DNA of 44,298 nt from Polyangiaceae bacterium. Its GTDB lineage: Bacteria; Myxococcota_A; Polyangia; Polyangiales; Polyangiaceae. The notes under the pieces were generated by a model. That model was not told the DNA's origin and searched no databases. It saw nothing but the letters and a program-made list of their open reading frames with translations. The stretch is from assembly GCA_016929495.1 (NCBI GenBank), contig JAFGIS010000252.1:1-44298 (forward strand), given 5' to 3'. The position numbers were made by a program, and so were the translations under genes. Positions 33,515 to 42,851 of the stretch are shown piece after piece; within the stretch, counting starts at the first letter, position 1; each line of letters begins with the position of its first letter.

Positions 33515-33581
33515 CTTCCGGACTTGAACCGGAGACCTGCGGTTTACGAAACCGCTGCTCTACCGACTGAGCTAAGTTGGC
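33506..33581 (-). tRNA. tRNA-Thr (anticodon CGT)
   Basis: The minus strand folds as a normal cloverleaf: acceptor GCCAACT/AGTTGGC, D arm GCTC-AGTCGGTAGA-GC, anticodon stem GCGGT/ACCGC around TTCGTAA (anticodon CGT, reading ACG), T arm TCCGG-TTCAAGT-CCGGA, discriminator T and an encoded CCA. Its 3' part is the attachment core of the integrated element. At the displaced left copy the base after TCC is G, so the encoded final A of CCA is supplied by the element. Confidence 0.95.
33507..33550. repeat. Right attachment site (attR) inside tRNA-Thr, 44-bp direct repeat
   Basis: Identical to 20859-20902, offset exactly 12,648 bp. It forms the 3' part of the intact tRNA-Thr gene from the anticodon loop to the first bases of CCA, so integration leaves the tRNA functional. 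Confidence 0.95.
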
Positions 33582-33752
33582 GAGAGGCGCGCGAGCATAC
33601 GCGTGCGAGGGTCCGAGTCAAGCCGGCCCCGGGGCCACTTGGCCGGATTAGCGCAGAAACCGGGCGGTCGTGGGCTCGTCGCGGAGCAGGTCTGCCGTGG
33701 GTGCGCTCGGCGCCACGGGCAGGCGCCGGCGCGACGGGTACAATGGCGCCGC

Positions 33753-34964
33753 ATGACGCAGCTTTTCTCTACGGTACCCGGTTTCCGCTTCTCGGCTGTG
33801 CCCGCCCAGATCCGCAAAGATGGGCGCATCGACGTGGCGCTGGCGGTCTGTGATCGACCGGCCACGGTCGCGGCCGTGTTTACGCGCAACCTCGTGCGTG
33901 CGGCTCCGGTGCTCGTGGCGGCCGAACGCGTCCGGGCGGGCAGCGCGCGGGCCATCCTGGCGAACAGTGGCTGCGCCAATGCTTGCACGGGTCGAGCGGG
34001 CGAGCGCGCCACGCTCGAAAGCACGGCAGCGGTCGCCCGGGCGCTCGGCGTCGCGCCGGAAATGGTCCTGCCCGCCTCCACCGGCGTCATCGGAGCGGTG
34101 TTGCCGAGCCAGCGCATCGCGAGCTCGGCGCGTGCACTGGTCGACGCGCTTTCGCCCGAAGGACACCCGGACTTCGCTCAGGCGATTTGCACGACGGACC
34201 GCTGGACCAAGGTGGCGTGGGCGGCGTTGGGCGAAGGCGCACAGGCGCCGCGCGTGCTCGCCATGGGCAAAGGCGCAGGCATGATCCATCCGGATGTTGG
34301 GCTTCTGGAGGAAGGCGGGTCGGCGCCGCATGCCACGATGCTGGTGTTTCTGTTCACGGACGCACGGGTCGAACGCGACGCGCTCGAGAGCGCGCTCGTG
34401 CACGCGACGGAGCGGACTTTCAACGAGTGCAGCGTCGACGGGGACACGAGCACGAACGACACGGTGTTCGCGATGGCCTCGGGGGCTTCGGGCGTCCTCG
34501 TTCCTGCAGCAGCCCTGGCGCGCGCCTGCGAGAGCGTCTGCGACGCACTGGCGCGTTCGATGGTCGCCGATGGCGAGGGCTCCGAGCACTGCGTCGAGCT
34601 GTTCGTGCGCGGCCTCGGCTCTGACCAGGATGCGCGCGCGGTGGCACGCACGGTGGCGACCTCCATGCTGGTCAAGACGGCCCTCTGCGGTCGCGATGCG
34701 AACTGGGGTCGGATCCTTGGCGCAGCGGGACGGGCGGGCGTGAGCTTCGATCCGTCGAAGGCCCGCATCAGCATCGGCGGCGTACCCATCGTGGAGCAGG
34801 GTCTCGGCGTCGGAGGAGACGCGGAGCAGGCAGCCGCCGAGCACATGAAGTCACCAACCTACACGATCGAGCTCGAGCTCGGTTCAGGCCCCGGAACGGC
34901 GCGTTACCTCATGAGCGATCTTGGCCATGGCTACGTCGACGTCAACGCGAGCTATCGCAGCTAG
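33753..34964 (+). CDS. argJ: Bifunctional ornithine acetyltransferase / N-acetylglutamate synthase
   Basis: 403 aa; ATG 33753 is where similarity to ArgJ begins (VPGFRFSAVPAQIRKDGRID). ArgJ transfers the acetyl group from N-acetylornithine to glutamate in the cyclic arginine pathway; many forms also use acetyl-CoA. Family marks: GSARAILANSGCANACTG, AMGKGAGMIHPD and HATMLVFLFTDA with the autocatalytic cleavage threonine T195, then NDTVFAMASG and the C-terminal CGRDANWGRILGAAGRAG. The protein self-cleaves before T195 into two chains. It overlaps the start of the next gene by about 40 bp. The element's right end lies about 200 bp upstream. Confidence 0.95.
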   Translation: MTQLFSTVPGFRFSAVPAQIRKDGRIDVALAVCDRPATVAAVFTRNLVRAAPVLVAAERVRAGSARAILANSGCANACTGRAGERATLESTAAVARALGVAPEMVLPASTGVIGAVLPSQRIASSARALVDALSPEGHPDFAQAICTTDRWTKVAWAALGEGAQAPRVLAMGKGAGMIHPDVGLLEEGGSAPHATMLVFLFTDARVERDALESALVHATERTFNECSVDGDTSTNDTVFAMASGASGVLVPAAALARACESVCDALARSMVADGEGSEHCVELFVRGLGSDQDARAVARTVATSMLVKTALCGRDANWGRILGAAGRAGVSFDPSKARISIGGVPIVEQGLGVGGDAEQAAAEHMKSPTYTIELELGSGPGTARYLMSDLGHGYVDVNASYRS

Positions 34965-35304
34965 AGCCACCCTCGGGCTCGGCTTGCTCGCTGGCTCGGT
35001 GGCATGCGGTGCCCAGCGGGGCACCATCGGCGCCATGCTCGCGACACAGCCAGGCGGCGAGCTCGTGGTGCGCGAGGTTCCGCATGGGCTCGGGGCGTCC
35101 AAGGCCGGCCTCGAGCCCGGCGACCAGGTGCTGCTCATCGATGGCAAGGACGTGCGGGCCATGAGCGCCGCGCAGATCCACCAGGCGCTCAGCGGCGATG
35201 TGGGACAGCCGGTGAAGCTCACGGTCGTGCGCGGGGATGAGGTCGTGCGTCTGACGGTCAAGCGCTCGGCCGTGCCGCCACGACGTTCCGAAACGCCTCG
35301 CTGA
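34927..35304 (+). CDS. PDZ-domain exported protein
   Basis: 125 aa from ATG 34927 (another ATG lies two codons earlier), overlapping the 3' end of argJ in another frame. An N-terminal signal peptide (ATLGLGLLAGSVACG) ends in a possible, not ideal, lipobox. The rest is one PDZ domain (about 40-110): GGELVVREVPHGLGASKAG, LEPGDQVLLIDGKDVRAMS and KLTVVRGDEVVRLTV. PDZ domains bind C-terminal or loop peptides of exported proteins; here there is no protease domain. Probably a small periplasmic adaptor. Function in detail unknown. Confidence 0.75.
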   Translation: MATSTSTRAIAARATLGLGLLAGSVACGAQRGTIGAMLATQPGGELVVREVPHGLGASKAGLEPGDQVLLIDGKDVRAMSAAQIHQALSGDVGQPVKLTVVRGDEVVRLTVKRSAVPPRRSETPR

Positions 35305-35562
35305 CCCGGTCGCGGGGTGCGCCGGCAGCGGAACCGGGGTAGGCCTCGTGGGCGCGGGCTGGGTGCCGTTCCTTGCGAAGCATGCGCTGGACCTCCATTC
35401 TGACCGGGACGCCAGCGCCGGGTTTCGCCGCCCGCGAGAGGCCCGAAAGGAAAGAGTGGCGCTCCGGCCGCCGGGACTCGGCCGATGTGCTAGGGTCCGC
35501 CGTCCGAGAACCGTTTCATGAGGCCGCGTCCCCCGCGAGCCGGAGACACCCGAGGAGCGAAG

Positions 35563-36876
35563 ATGAGTCGGTACCTGTTTACCTCCGAGTCCGTCAGCGA
35601 AGGCCATCCTGACAAGATGTGCGACCAGATCTCTGACGCGGTGCTCGACGCTGCCCTTTCGGAAGACCAACGCAGTCGTGTCGCCTGCGAGACGCTCTGC
35701 AAGACGGGCTTCATCGTCATGGCGGGCGAGATCACCACTCTGGCCAAGGTCGACTTCGGCAAGATCGCGCGTTCAGTCGTCAAGGACATCGGCTACACCG
35801 ACTCGGCCATGGGCTTCGACGCCGAGACCTGCGGCGTGCTCACCGCCATCGAACCGCAGTCACCTGACATCTCGCAGGGCGTCAGCGAAGGACAGGGGCT
35901 TTTCAAGGAGCAGGGCGCGGGCGACCAGGGCCTGATGTTTGGCTACGCTTGCGATGAGACGCCCGCGCTCATGCCCGCTCCGATCATGCTGGCCCACGAT
36001 CTGATGCGGCAGCTGGCCGCGGTCCGGAAGGCGCGCAAAGTGGACTTCCTGCGGCCCGACAGCAAGAGCCAGGTCACCGTACAATACGACGAAGGCCGTC
36101 CAGTTCGCATCGACGCGGTCGTCGTGAGCACTCAGCACTCCCCGACCGTGAAGCACAAGCAGCTCACCGAAGCCGTCATGGAGCTCTGCATCAAGAAGGC
36201 CCTGCCCAAGAACCTGCTCGATTCGAAAACCAAGTACTTCGTCAATCCCACCGGACGCTTCGTGATCGGCGGCCCGTTCGGCGACGCAGGGCTCACGGGT
36301 CGCAAGATCATCGTCGACACCTACGGCGGCATGGGCCGACACGGCGGCGGTGCGTTCAGCGGCAAGGATCCCTCCAAGGTCGATCGATCTGCCAGCTACT
36401 ACGCACGCTACGTCGCGAAGAACATCGTGGCCGCGGGCTTGGCGCGCAGGGCCGAGGTCCAGGTGGCCTACGCCATCGGCGTCGCGCGACCGGTGGGCGT
36501 GTACGTCAACACCTTCGGAACAGCCGCCATCGATGAAGACAGGCTCAGCCAGTACGTTGCCGAGCACTTCGACTTCCGTCCCAAGGCGCTGATCGAAGAG
36601 CTCGATCTGCTCCGTCCCATCTATCAGTCCACGGCCGCCTACGGCCACTTCGGTCGCGGACAGTTCAGCTGGGAGAGCACCGCTCGCGCCGCCGAGATGG
36701 CTGCCGACCTGCTCGGCAAGACGCTCCCCAGCACCGCGAAGAAGAAGGCGCTCGGCAACGGTTCGTCCGTCTCCCGAAGCAAGGCGCCAGCCGGCAGCAA
36801 GTCCGCTGCCGCCCGCAGCAAGTCCTCTCCGGCGAAGAGCGCGCCGAAGCGTTCCGTGCGTCGAACGACCGCATAG
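35563..36876 (+). CDS. metK: S-adenosylmethionine synthetase with a basic C-terminal tail
   Basis: 437 aa; ATG 35563 follows GAGGAG and starts the usual [20 protein letters not shown] motif. It makes SAM from methionine and ATP. The three-domain core is complete: [16 protein letters not shown], then [17 protein letters not shown], and [17 protein letters not shown] near the third domain. The core ends about residue 385, the normal length. A further 50 residues rich in Lys, Arg, Ser, Ala and Pro follow ([10 protein letters not shown]), resembling histone-H1-like tails. No SAM-I or SAH riboswitch pattern was seen in the 258 bp upstream. Confidence 0.97.
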   Translation: MSRYLFTSESVSEGHPDKMCDQISDAVLDAALSEDQRSRVACETLCKTGFIVMAGEITTLAKVDFGKIARSVVKDIGYTDSAMGFDAETCGVLTAIEPQSPDISQGVSEGQGLFKEQGAGDQGLMFGYACDETPALMPAPIMLAHDLMRQLAAVRKARKVDFLRPDSKSQVTVQYDEGRPVRIDAVVVSTQHSPTVKHKQLTEAVMELCIKKALPKNLLDSKTKYFVNPTGRFVIGGPFGDAGLTGRKIIVDTYGGMGRHGGGAFSGKDPSKVDRSASYYARYVAKNIVAAGLARRAEVQVAYAIGVARPVGVYVNTFGTAAIDEDRLSQYVAEHFDFRPKALIEELDLLRPIYQSTAAYGHFGRGQFSWESTARAAEMAADLLGKTLPSTAKKKALGNGSSVSRSKAPAGSKSAAARSKSSPAKSAPKRSVRRTTA

Positions 36877-37046
36877 TGTCCGGTGCCTCCGCACCCATGC
36901 CATGCGTCGCGAACCCGCCACGCGGCCGCAGCGTGCGATACCGCACAGGCGCGGCGCGCTTCGGTTTCTGTCCTGACGCCCAGAGCCGCACCATGCGCTT
37001 CGGTACCTGCTACCGCCCCGTAGCCGGCGGCTCTGAGCGGGCTGCG

Positions 37047-37091
37047 GTCCCCATGTTCGCTCGAGCGTAGCGAGAGCGGCAACATGGGGAC
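37047..37091. terminator. Strong hairpin between convergent metK and glnA
   Basis: GTCCCCATGTT (37047-37057) pairs perfectly with AACATGGGGAC (37081-37091), 11 bp, enclosing a GCTC/GAGC-type inner stem. No long T-tract follows, so it is a bidirectional stem-loop that may terminate or protect the converging metK and glnA transcripts. The rest of the 271-bp gap holds nothing else recognisable. Confidence 0.6.
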
Positions 37092-37147
37092 GTGCGCCCC
37101 CTCTTCTTTCACGGAATAGCCGCGCGACGACGTCCCGCGAATGTCTC

Positions 37148-38560
37148 CTAGATATCGTAGTACAGGTAGTACTCCATCGGGGTCGGATGCATCCGAGTGG
37201 GCTGCAGTTCGTGCTCGTACTTGTACTCGATCCACATGTCGACGACGTCGCGGGTGAAGACGTCGCCCTTGAGCAAGAACTCGTGGTCGTCTTGAAGAGC
37301 CTTGAGGGAATCCTCGAGCGAGCCGGGAACCGTCGGGACGTCCCTGAGCTCCTCGGGAGACAGGGCGTAGATGTCCTTGTCGAGAGGATCACCGGGATCG
37401 ATCTTGTTCTGGATGCCGTCCAGACCGGCCATCATCAGAGCGGTGAACGCTAGGTAGGGATTGCAGGTGGAATCCGGGAAGCGCACTTCCAGACGGCGCG
37501 CCTTGGGCGACGGCGAGTAGGTGGCGATGCGGACCGCAGCGGAGCGATTGCGGCTTGAGTACGCGAGATTCACCGGCGCCTCGAACCCGGGGACCAGCCG
37601 CTTGTAGCTGTTCGTGGTCGGGTTGGTCAGGGCCGTCAGGGCGCGGGCGTGCTTGAGGATACCGCCGGCGTAGTAGAGGGCGAGATCGCTCAGTCCGCCA
37701 TAGGCGTCGCCGGCGAACAGCGGCTTGCCGTCCTTCCACAGGGACTGGTGAACGTGCATGCCGTTGCCGTTGTCGCCGTACATGGGCTTGGGCATGAACG
37801 TGGCGGTCTTGCCGTTGTTCTTCGCGACGTTCTTGACGATGTACTTGAACCACATGAGCTTGTCCGCCATGCGGACGAGCGAATCGAAACGCATGTCGAT
37901 TTCACCCTGGCCGGCGGTGGCGACTTCGTGGTGGCTCACTTCCACGTTGATCCCGACCTGCTTCATGAGCATCACGATCTCGGTGCGCAGGTCCATTTGG
38001 GTATCCTGCGGTGGGACAGGGAAGTAGCCCTCCTTGTGCCGGATCTTGTGGCCCAGATTGGGCTTCTCGTCTCTGCCGGTGTTCCAGTCCGCCTCGACCG
38101 AGTCGATGCGATAGTAGGCCTCGTTGATGCCCGTGTCGAAGCGGACCTCGTCGAAGATGAAGAACTCCGCCTCGGGACCCACGTAGAGCGTGTCGGCAAT
38201 GCCGCTCTGTTTGAGGTAGGCTTCGGCCTTGCGCGCCAGGTAGCGCGGGTCACGCGAGTAGTTCTGTCGCGTGATGGTGTCCTGGACCGTGCACTGCAGC
38301 GACAAGGTCGGGTACTTGGTGAAAGGATCCATCACGGCCGTGTCGGGATCCGGAATGAGCAGCATGTCGCTCTGATTGATCGGCTGGAAGCCGCGGATCG
38401 ACGAACCGTCGAAGCCGAAGCCGTCCTCGAAGGTGCTCTCCTCGAGCCGCTCCGCCAACACACTCGTGTGCTGCCACTTGCCGACCAGGTCGATGAACTT
38501 GAGATCGACCATCACTGCGTTGTTCTTCTTGCCTAGTTCGATTGCTTCTCGGGGGGTCAT
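37148..38560 (-). CDS. glnA: Glutamine synthetase type I
   Basis: 470 aa. It makes glutamine from glutamate, ammonia and ATP in the cytosol as a dodecamer. Motifs: [19 protein letters not shown] (beta-grasp), [16 protein letters not shown] (metal site), [29 protein letters not shown] (ATP binding) and [28 protein letters not shown] carries the tyrosine (Y398) that is adenylylated in GSI-beta enzymes, so GlnE-type control is possible. It is 39 bp downstream of glnB on the same strand, the classical glnBA order. ATG 38560. Confidence 0.97.
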   Translation of the reverse strand: MTPREAIELGKKNNAVMVDLKFIDLVGKWQHTSVLAERLEESTFEDGFGFDGSSIRGFQPINQSDMLLIPDPDTAVMDPFTKYPTLSLQCTVQDTITRQNYSRDPRYLARKAEAYLKQSGIADTLYVGPEAEFFIFDEVRFDTGINEAYYRIDSVEADWNTGRDEKPNLGHKIRHKEGYFPVPPQDTQMDLRTEIVMLMKQVGINVEVSHHEVATAGQGEIDMRFDSLVRMADKLMWFKYIVKNVAKNNGKTATFMPKPMYGDNGNGMHVHQSLWKDGKPLFAGDAYGGLSDLALYYAGGILKHARALTALTNPTTNSYKRLVPGFEAPVNLAYSSRNRSAAVRIATYSPSPKARRLEVRFPDSTCNPYLAFTALMMAGLDGIQNKIDPGDPLDKDIYALSPEELRDVPTVPGSLEDSLKALQDDHEFLLKGDVFTRDVVDMWIEYKYEHELQPTRMHPTPMEYYLYYDI

Positions 38561-38599
38561 ATCGTCAACTACTCCTGTCGCATGCCGCCGGCATGCTGC

Positions 38600-39004
<405 letters not shown>

Positions 39005-39160
39005 TCAGGACACGGGAGGGGTACTGCGTCGCTCTCGTATGGATAGCCTGCAGGTGTTTCCGAATTGTTTCGGGTACAGGTCGGTTGGACGCGTCATGAG
39101 ATTTATTCGCCTCGACTCCAGAGGCGACCCACCCTCGGGCTCGAGTGTGCCCCCAACGCT

Positions 39161-40246
39161 GTGACCACGCGACCGCGACTGCTGCTCGGCCGAGTTCCCA
39201 CCCCGGTGCGCCTGCTCGAGTCAGTCAGCACCGACCAGGCCGAGCTTTGGGTCAAGGACGACGGGATGCTGCACCCGCTGTACGGCGGCAACAAGATCAG
39301 AAAACTCGAGTACTTGTTGGCTGACGCGCTGCGGCGCAGTAGCAAACGCATCGTTGCCGTGGGCACGGCATCGAGCCATCACGTGCTGGCGACCGCGTTG
39401 TTCGCCCGGGAAGTCGGCCTGAAGTCTGCGTCGATCCTGTGTCCACATCCGCTCAGCGACCACGCGCAGCAGGTGCTCGAGGCCATCGTCGCGACCGGCA
39501 CTGAGGTGCTGCCGGCACGCTCTATGGCTCGAGTGCCTTGGGCGCTTGCACGTCTGGTCCAGCGTGGCGACTACGTGCTCTGGCCGGGCGGCTCGAGTGT
39601 GACCGGCGGGCTAGGCTACGTGGACGCCGCGGCCGAACTCTGGCAGCAGATCCGCGAGGGCGTCCTTCCCGAGCCCGATGTCGTTGTCGTGCCGCTCGGC
39701 TCTGGCGGGACAGCGGCAGGACTGGCCGCCGGGGCCCTACGGGTCGGGCTGTCCGCGACAGTGCTCGGTGTCAGTGTGGTCGGCGGCTGCACGAGTGCCG
39801 CGTGGCTATCGAGGTCGCTGGCCTGGGCGATCATGCGTTCGGAAGGGATCCCGACGGCCCCCGGCGCCCTGGGCATCAAGCTGCGCGTCACTGGTCTGTA
39901 CCGGGGCAAGGGCTATGGCTGGCCCACCGATGCGGGCCGGAGAGCCGCCGATCGAGCGGCCGAAGCAGGCCTGTACGTGGACCCAACGTACACGGCGAAA
40001 GCCTTTGCAGCTGCACTGGACTGCGTGCACGGTCAACTGAGCCACCACCGGCCGTTTGGCCGCACCGGAAGCAGGTCAGAACCTGCACAGCCGCGTAGCC
40101 CCCGACCCATTCGCGTCCTCTACTGGCATACTCTGTCCTCAGTCGTCCCGAACCGCTCAGTCATCTCGAACCTCGCGGCCGGGCCGGCCACTGGCCGCGT
40201 CGTGTCCCAGACTCCGGCACATCGGGATTGTCTCCTGATCCGATAG
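39161..40246 (+). CDS. PLP-dependent D-cysteine desulfhydrase / ACC deaminase family protein
   Basis: 361 aa from GTG 39161, where similarity starts (RPRLLLGRVPTPVRLLES); the frame is open about 100 bp further upstream. The fold is type II PLP: YGGNKIRKLEYLLADALR with the PLP lysine (K45), AVGTASSHHVLATALFARE, VVVPLGSGGTAAGLAAGAL (phosphate-binding loop) and GLYVDPTYTAKAFAAAL. Relatives cleave D-cysteine to pyruvate, ammonia and sulfide or deaminate ACC. The family end (IRVLYWHTLSS) is followed by about 35 extra residues, perhaps a shifted stop. It lies 39 bp upstream of the kinase gene. Confidence 0.85.
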   Translation: MTTRPRLLLGRVPTPVRLLESVSTDQAELWVKDDGMLHPLYGGNKIRKLEYLLADALRRSSKRIVAVGTASSHHVLATALFAREVGLKSASILCPHPLSDHAQQVLEAIVATGTEVLPARSMARVPWALARLVQRGDYVLWPGGSSVTGGLGYVDAAAELWQQIREGVLPEPDVVVVPLGSGGTAAGLAAGALRVGLSATVLGVSVVGGCTSAAWLSRSLAWAIMRSEGIPTAPGALGIKLRVTGLYRGKGYGWPTDAGRRAADRAAEAGLYVDPTYTAKAFAAALDCVHGQLSHHRPFGRTGSRSEPAQPRSPRPIRVLYWHTLSSVVPNRSVISNLAAGPATGRVVSQTPAHRDCLLIR

Positions 40247-40285
40247 CAGCCGCGCAGTCACCGGACGCCTGTTTCCCGAACTCCC

Positions 40286-42826
40286 ATGGCTCTCACGCAT
40301 ACATCGGCGGTCCCTCTCGGCACGGTGGTGGGGGGCAAGTTCCGAATCACGCGTGAGATTGGCCGCGGCGGCATGGCTGCGGTCTACGAAGCCGAAAACG
40401 TCGACATCGGCAGGCGCGTCGCCGTGAAACTGCTCGCGGCCGAGCTCAATAGCTCCAAGGTCGTGCGAGAGCGATTCATCCGCGAGGCACGTGCGGCTGC
40501 CGCCGTGCGCAGTCCCTACATCTGCGACGTCTACGACTCGGGCACCTTCGAGGGTCGGCCCTTCCTGGTGATGGAGTTGCTGGAGGGCGAGACGCTGTAC
40601 GACCTGATCAGCCGCGTGCGCCGACTCGACCTGGAACTCACCAACAGGATCGCGCTTCATACCGCGCGCGGTCTGAGCAAGGCACACGCATCCCATATCG
40701 TGCACAGAGACCTCAAACCGGAGAACATCTTCTTGTCCAGGAGCGAGGAGGGCGCCATCGTCTGCAAGCTCCTCGACTTCGGGCTCGCGAGGTTCTACGA
40801 GCCTACGGGCGGGGATGCGAATCAGGCCAGGCTCACAAGGGAAGGCGCGCTCTTTGGTACACCGGCCTATATGTCGCCCGAACAGGCTAGAGGTCGAGGC
40901 GAGGTCGATCACCGAAGCGACCTGTGGGCCCTCGGGTGCATCGTCTACGAGTGTCTCACCGGTCGCACCGTGTGGGACGTCGATCAGGGCGTAGCCATGA
41001 TCTTGGCCCAGGTGGCGAGCGCGCCCATCCCGCTGCCCAGTCGCTACCGCTCGGACCTGCCCAAGGAATTCGACGCCTGGTTTGCCAAGGCCATCGACCG
41101 TGATCCGGCTCGTCGCTTCCAGTCGGCACGGGAGTTCGCTGCTGCCCTGAACGCGGCCCTGGTCCCCGCCCTCGCATTCGCCCCTTCGTCGATGATGGGC
41201 GAGGAGGCCGCGGCACTGCAATCGTTGGTCTCGTCCACCGAACCGGCGCGCCCCGCAAGCGAGTCCGACCTCCTCGCAGCGCATGACGGCACGAGCTCCA
41301 CTCCGCCTCCACCCGAGCTCGGCGCGGAGTCCGGCGACCCGCGCCGTGGCCCGCACACCAGCCCCGCCGGGGCCATCGCCATCTTGTTTTCGCTCTCCGC
41401 TCTCGTGCTCGGGGGCTACGCCGCATGGCTGTTCGTCCTCAATCCCATAGAGCGCAAAGCCGCAGTGGGCACGACCGAAACACAGCCGCCCACCGAGCTG
41501 GCGCACCCGCTCGAGGCCGAACCGTACGCGCTGCAGATCGGCGCAGGGCAGCAGTGGCTCGAGCGGGGGGAGCGTCGGAAGGCCCTGACGATGTTCCGCG
41601 AGGCCTTCCACAACGGCGGCAGCGGTCTCGCCCGCAACTTCGTGTCTCACGCGGAGGCGGCCCTGGGAGCGGATCCGGGCCCCTGCCAGCTCACAGGTCT
41701 CGGCCGTCCACGACCCTTCGATGCGGTCTCGCCTTCATCGCGTCCGGCCGTGGCGACGAGCGCAGGGGCCGCCCTCGCCACCTGGGTCGACACGCAAGCT
41801 GGCTCGGACGACAGGCAAGCCTACACCGCGCTGCTCGATTCGGCGCTCAGACGTGTCTCCGATGCTCGCTTCGCGACCCCGGAGTTTCATTCGGTCAGGA
41901 TCCCGCAGCTGTTGGGTATGAAGGATGGGTTCGCGATCTATTTCTGGGAGGACACGGGAAGTGAGCCCGGGGTGTACGTGCGTCGCCTGAACGCCGACGG
42001 GCGCATCGCTGGACCGGCCCGGCGAATCTCTCGCGTTCAGAAGCACGAGTTCAACCCATCGCTAGTCCCAGCCGGCGACCTTGGATTCTGGGCACTGTGG
42101 GAAGAAGCCATCGAAGGCGACGGCAGCGATGTCGTCGGCGTTCGATTGGGCCAGGATCTGGTCCCGGTCGCCGAACCGGTCCGCCTGACGGCTCTGGGAC
42201 ACAAGAAGGGAACGCGTGTAGGCAAACCGGACGGTGCCGTCATCGCCGGCAGTCTCATCGCCGTATTCACGGTGCGGGATCCCGACGGCTCACGGATCCT
42301 GCTGCTCGACGCGAGCCTGTCCGATCCGCTCCTGGCAGCCGGGCTGCCTCGAAAGACCCCGCGCCGCTCGGGGGCGCCACGTCATGTAGGCAACCTGTTC
42401 ACGGTCAGCGCCCCCACGGGCAAGAACGACGAGGCCCGAATCGCGTGCTCGGGCGAGCTCTGCTACGTGGTGTGGGACGACCAGCGGGGTGGTGCGTCGC
42501 TGGGCCTGTTCGACACCAAGAAGGGTCAGCCCGTTTGGCGCCTGCAGTTTGCCCCGGACGGTTCGCGCCCAACGGCGGCTTCGTCGCCCTGGGGCGCCGC
42601 GGTCGCGTGGTACGAGAAATCGCGCGTCAAGCTCGCCCACTTGACGCGTGATGGCCTCGAGAAGCCAACCGTACTAGGTAAGGTGAGTGGGTACCAACCC
42701 TACCCTTCCCTCTCTCCGGGCACGCAGCCCGGCGAGTGGTACACCTCCTGGCGAGACTATGAGGCAGGGCACCTCGAGACCTTCGTTGCCCGCGCAAGGT
42801 GCGATCATGAGAGCGGAGGATCGTAA
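40286..42826 (+). CDS. Transmembrane Ser/Thr protein kinase with exported C-terminal domain
   Basis: 846 aa. Residues 15-285 form a complete Hanks-type kinase: Gly loop EIGRGGMAAVYEA (24-36), K48, HRDLKPEN (H140, D142), DFGLARFY (D164), GTPAYMSPEQARG. After a Ser/Pro-rich juxtamembrane part comes one membrane helix (IAILFSLSALVLGGYAAWLF, about 369-392), then some 450 residues outside, rich in beta-strands with repeated short motifs (GFAIYFWEDTGSEPGVYVRR, FWALWEEA, CYVVWDDQRGGASLGLF), probably a beta-propeller-like sensor. This is a common myxobacterial kinase design. Its stop overlaps or closely precedes the acetyltransferase gene. Confidence 0.93.
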   Translation: MALTHTSAVPLGTVVGGKFRITREIGRGGMAAVYEAENVDIGRRVAVKLLAAELNSSKVVRERFIREARAAAAVRSPYICDVYDSGTFEGRPFLVMELLEGETLYDLISRVRRLDLELTNRIALHTARGLSKAHASHIVHRDLKPENIFLSRSEEGAIVCKLLDFGLARFYEPTGGDANQARLTREGALFGTPAYMSPEQARGRGEVDHRSDLWALGCIVYECLTGRTVWDVDQGVAMILAQVASAPIPLPSRYRSDLPKEFDAWFAKAIDRDPARRFQSAREFAAALNAALVPALAFAPSSMMGEEAAALQSLVSSTEPARPASESDLLAAHDGTSSTPPPPELGAESGDPRRGPHTSPAGAIAILFSLSALVLGGYAAWLFVLNPIERKAAVGTTETQPPTELAHPLEAEPYALQIGAGQQWLERGERRKALTMFREAFHNGGSGLARNFVSHAEAALGADPGPCQLTGLGRPRPFDAVSPSSRPAVATSAGAALATWVDTQAGSDDRQAYTALLDSALRRVSDARFATPEFHSVRIPQLLGMKDGFAIYFWEDTGSEPGVYVRRLNADGRIAGPARRISRVQKHEFNPSLVPAGDLGFWALWEEAIEGDGSDVVGVRLGQDLVPVAEPVRLTALGHKKGTRVGKPDGAVIAGSLIAVFTVRDPDGSRILLLDASLSDPLLAAGLPRKTPRRSGAPRHVGNLFTVSAPTGKNDEARIACSGELCYVVWDDQRGGASLGLFDTKKGQPVWRLQFAPDGSRPTAASSPWGAAVAWYEKSRVKLAHLTRDGLEKPTVLGKVSGYQPYPSLSPGTQPGEWYTSWRDYEAGHLETFVARARCDHESGGS

Positions 42827-42851
42827 TCAGGGGAGCCGCGCGCGCGCTGGG

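Larger units (their letters stand above)
20859..33550. mobile_element. Integrated plasmid-like element in tRNA-Thr(CGT), about 12.65 kb
   Basis: The element is bounded by perfect 44-bp repeats derived from tRNA-Thr, with an excisionase-like gene and a tyrosine integrase at the left end and a rolling-circle Rep at the right end. Cargo between them: an unknown gene, a HTH/coiled-coil regulator, a two-gene cytosolic/TM unit, a Cap4-STAND protein and a membrane protein. No capsid, tail, terminase or conjugation genes are seen, so it is neither a complete prophage nor a self-transmissible ICE. The integrase frame spans the att core and continues in frame into 33161-33514 when the ends are joined, as in phage Mx8. 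The flanking genes (NYN remnant at left, argJ at right) are chromosomal. Confidence 0.9.

Noticed and set aside
20859..33550. Complete prophage
   Set aside because: The Mx8-like integrase suggested a phage, but no terminase, portal, capsid, tail or lysis genes are present and a rolling-circle Rep is.
33648..34844. Minus-strand frames opposite argJ
   Set aside because: argJ has all family motifs; the antisense frames do not.
35305..35562. Possible SAM or SAH riboswitch before metK
   Set aside because: CCGAGGAGCG near the start recalls part of the SAH riboswitch, but the rest of the conserved core and pairing are absent; GAGGAG is better explained as the ribosome-binding site.
37649..38536. 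Plus-strand frame opposite glnA
   Set aside because: glnA is certain; the antisense frame has only composition-driven openness.
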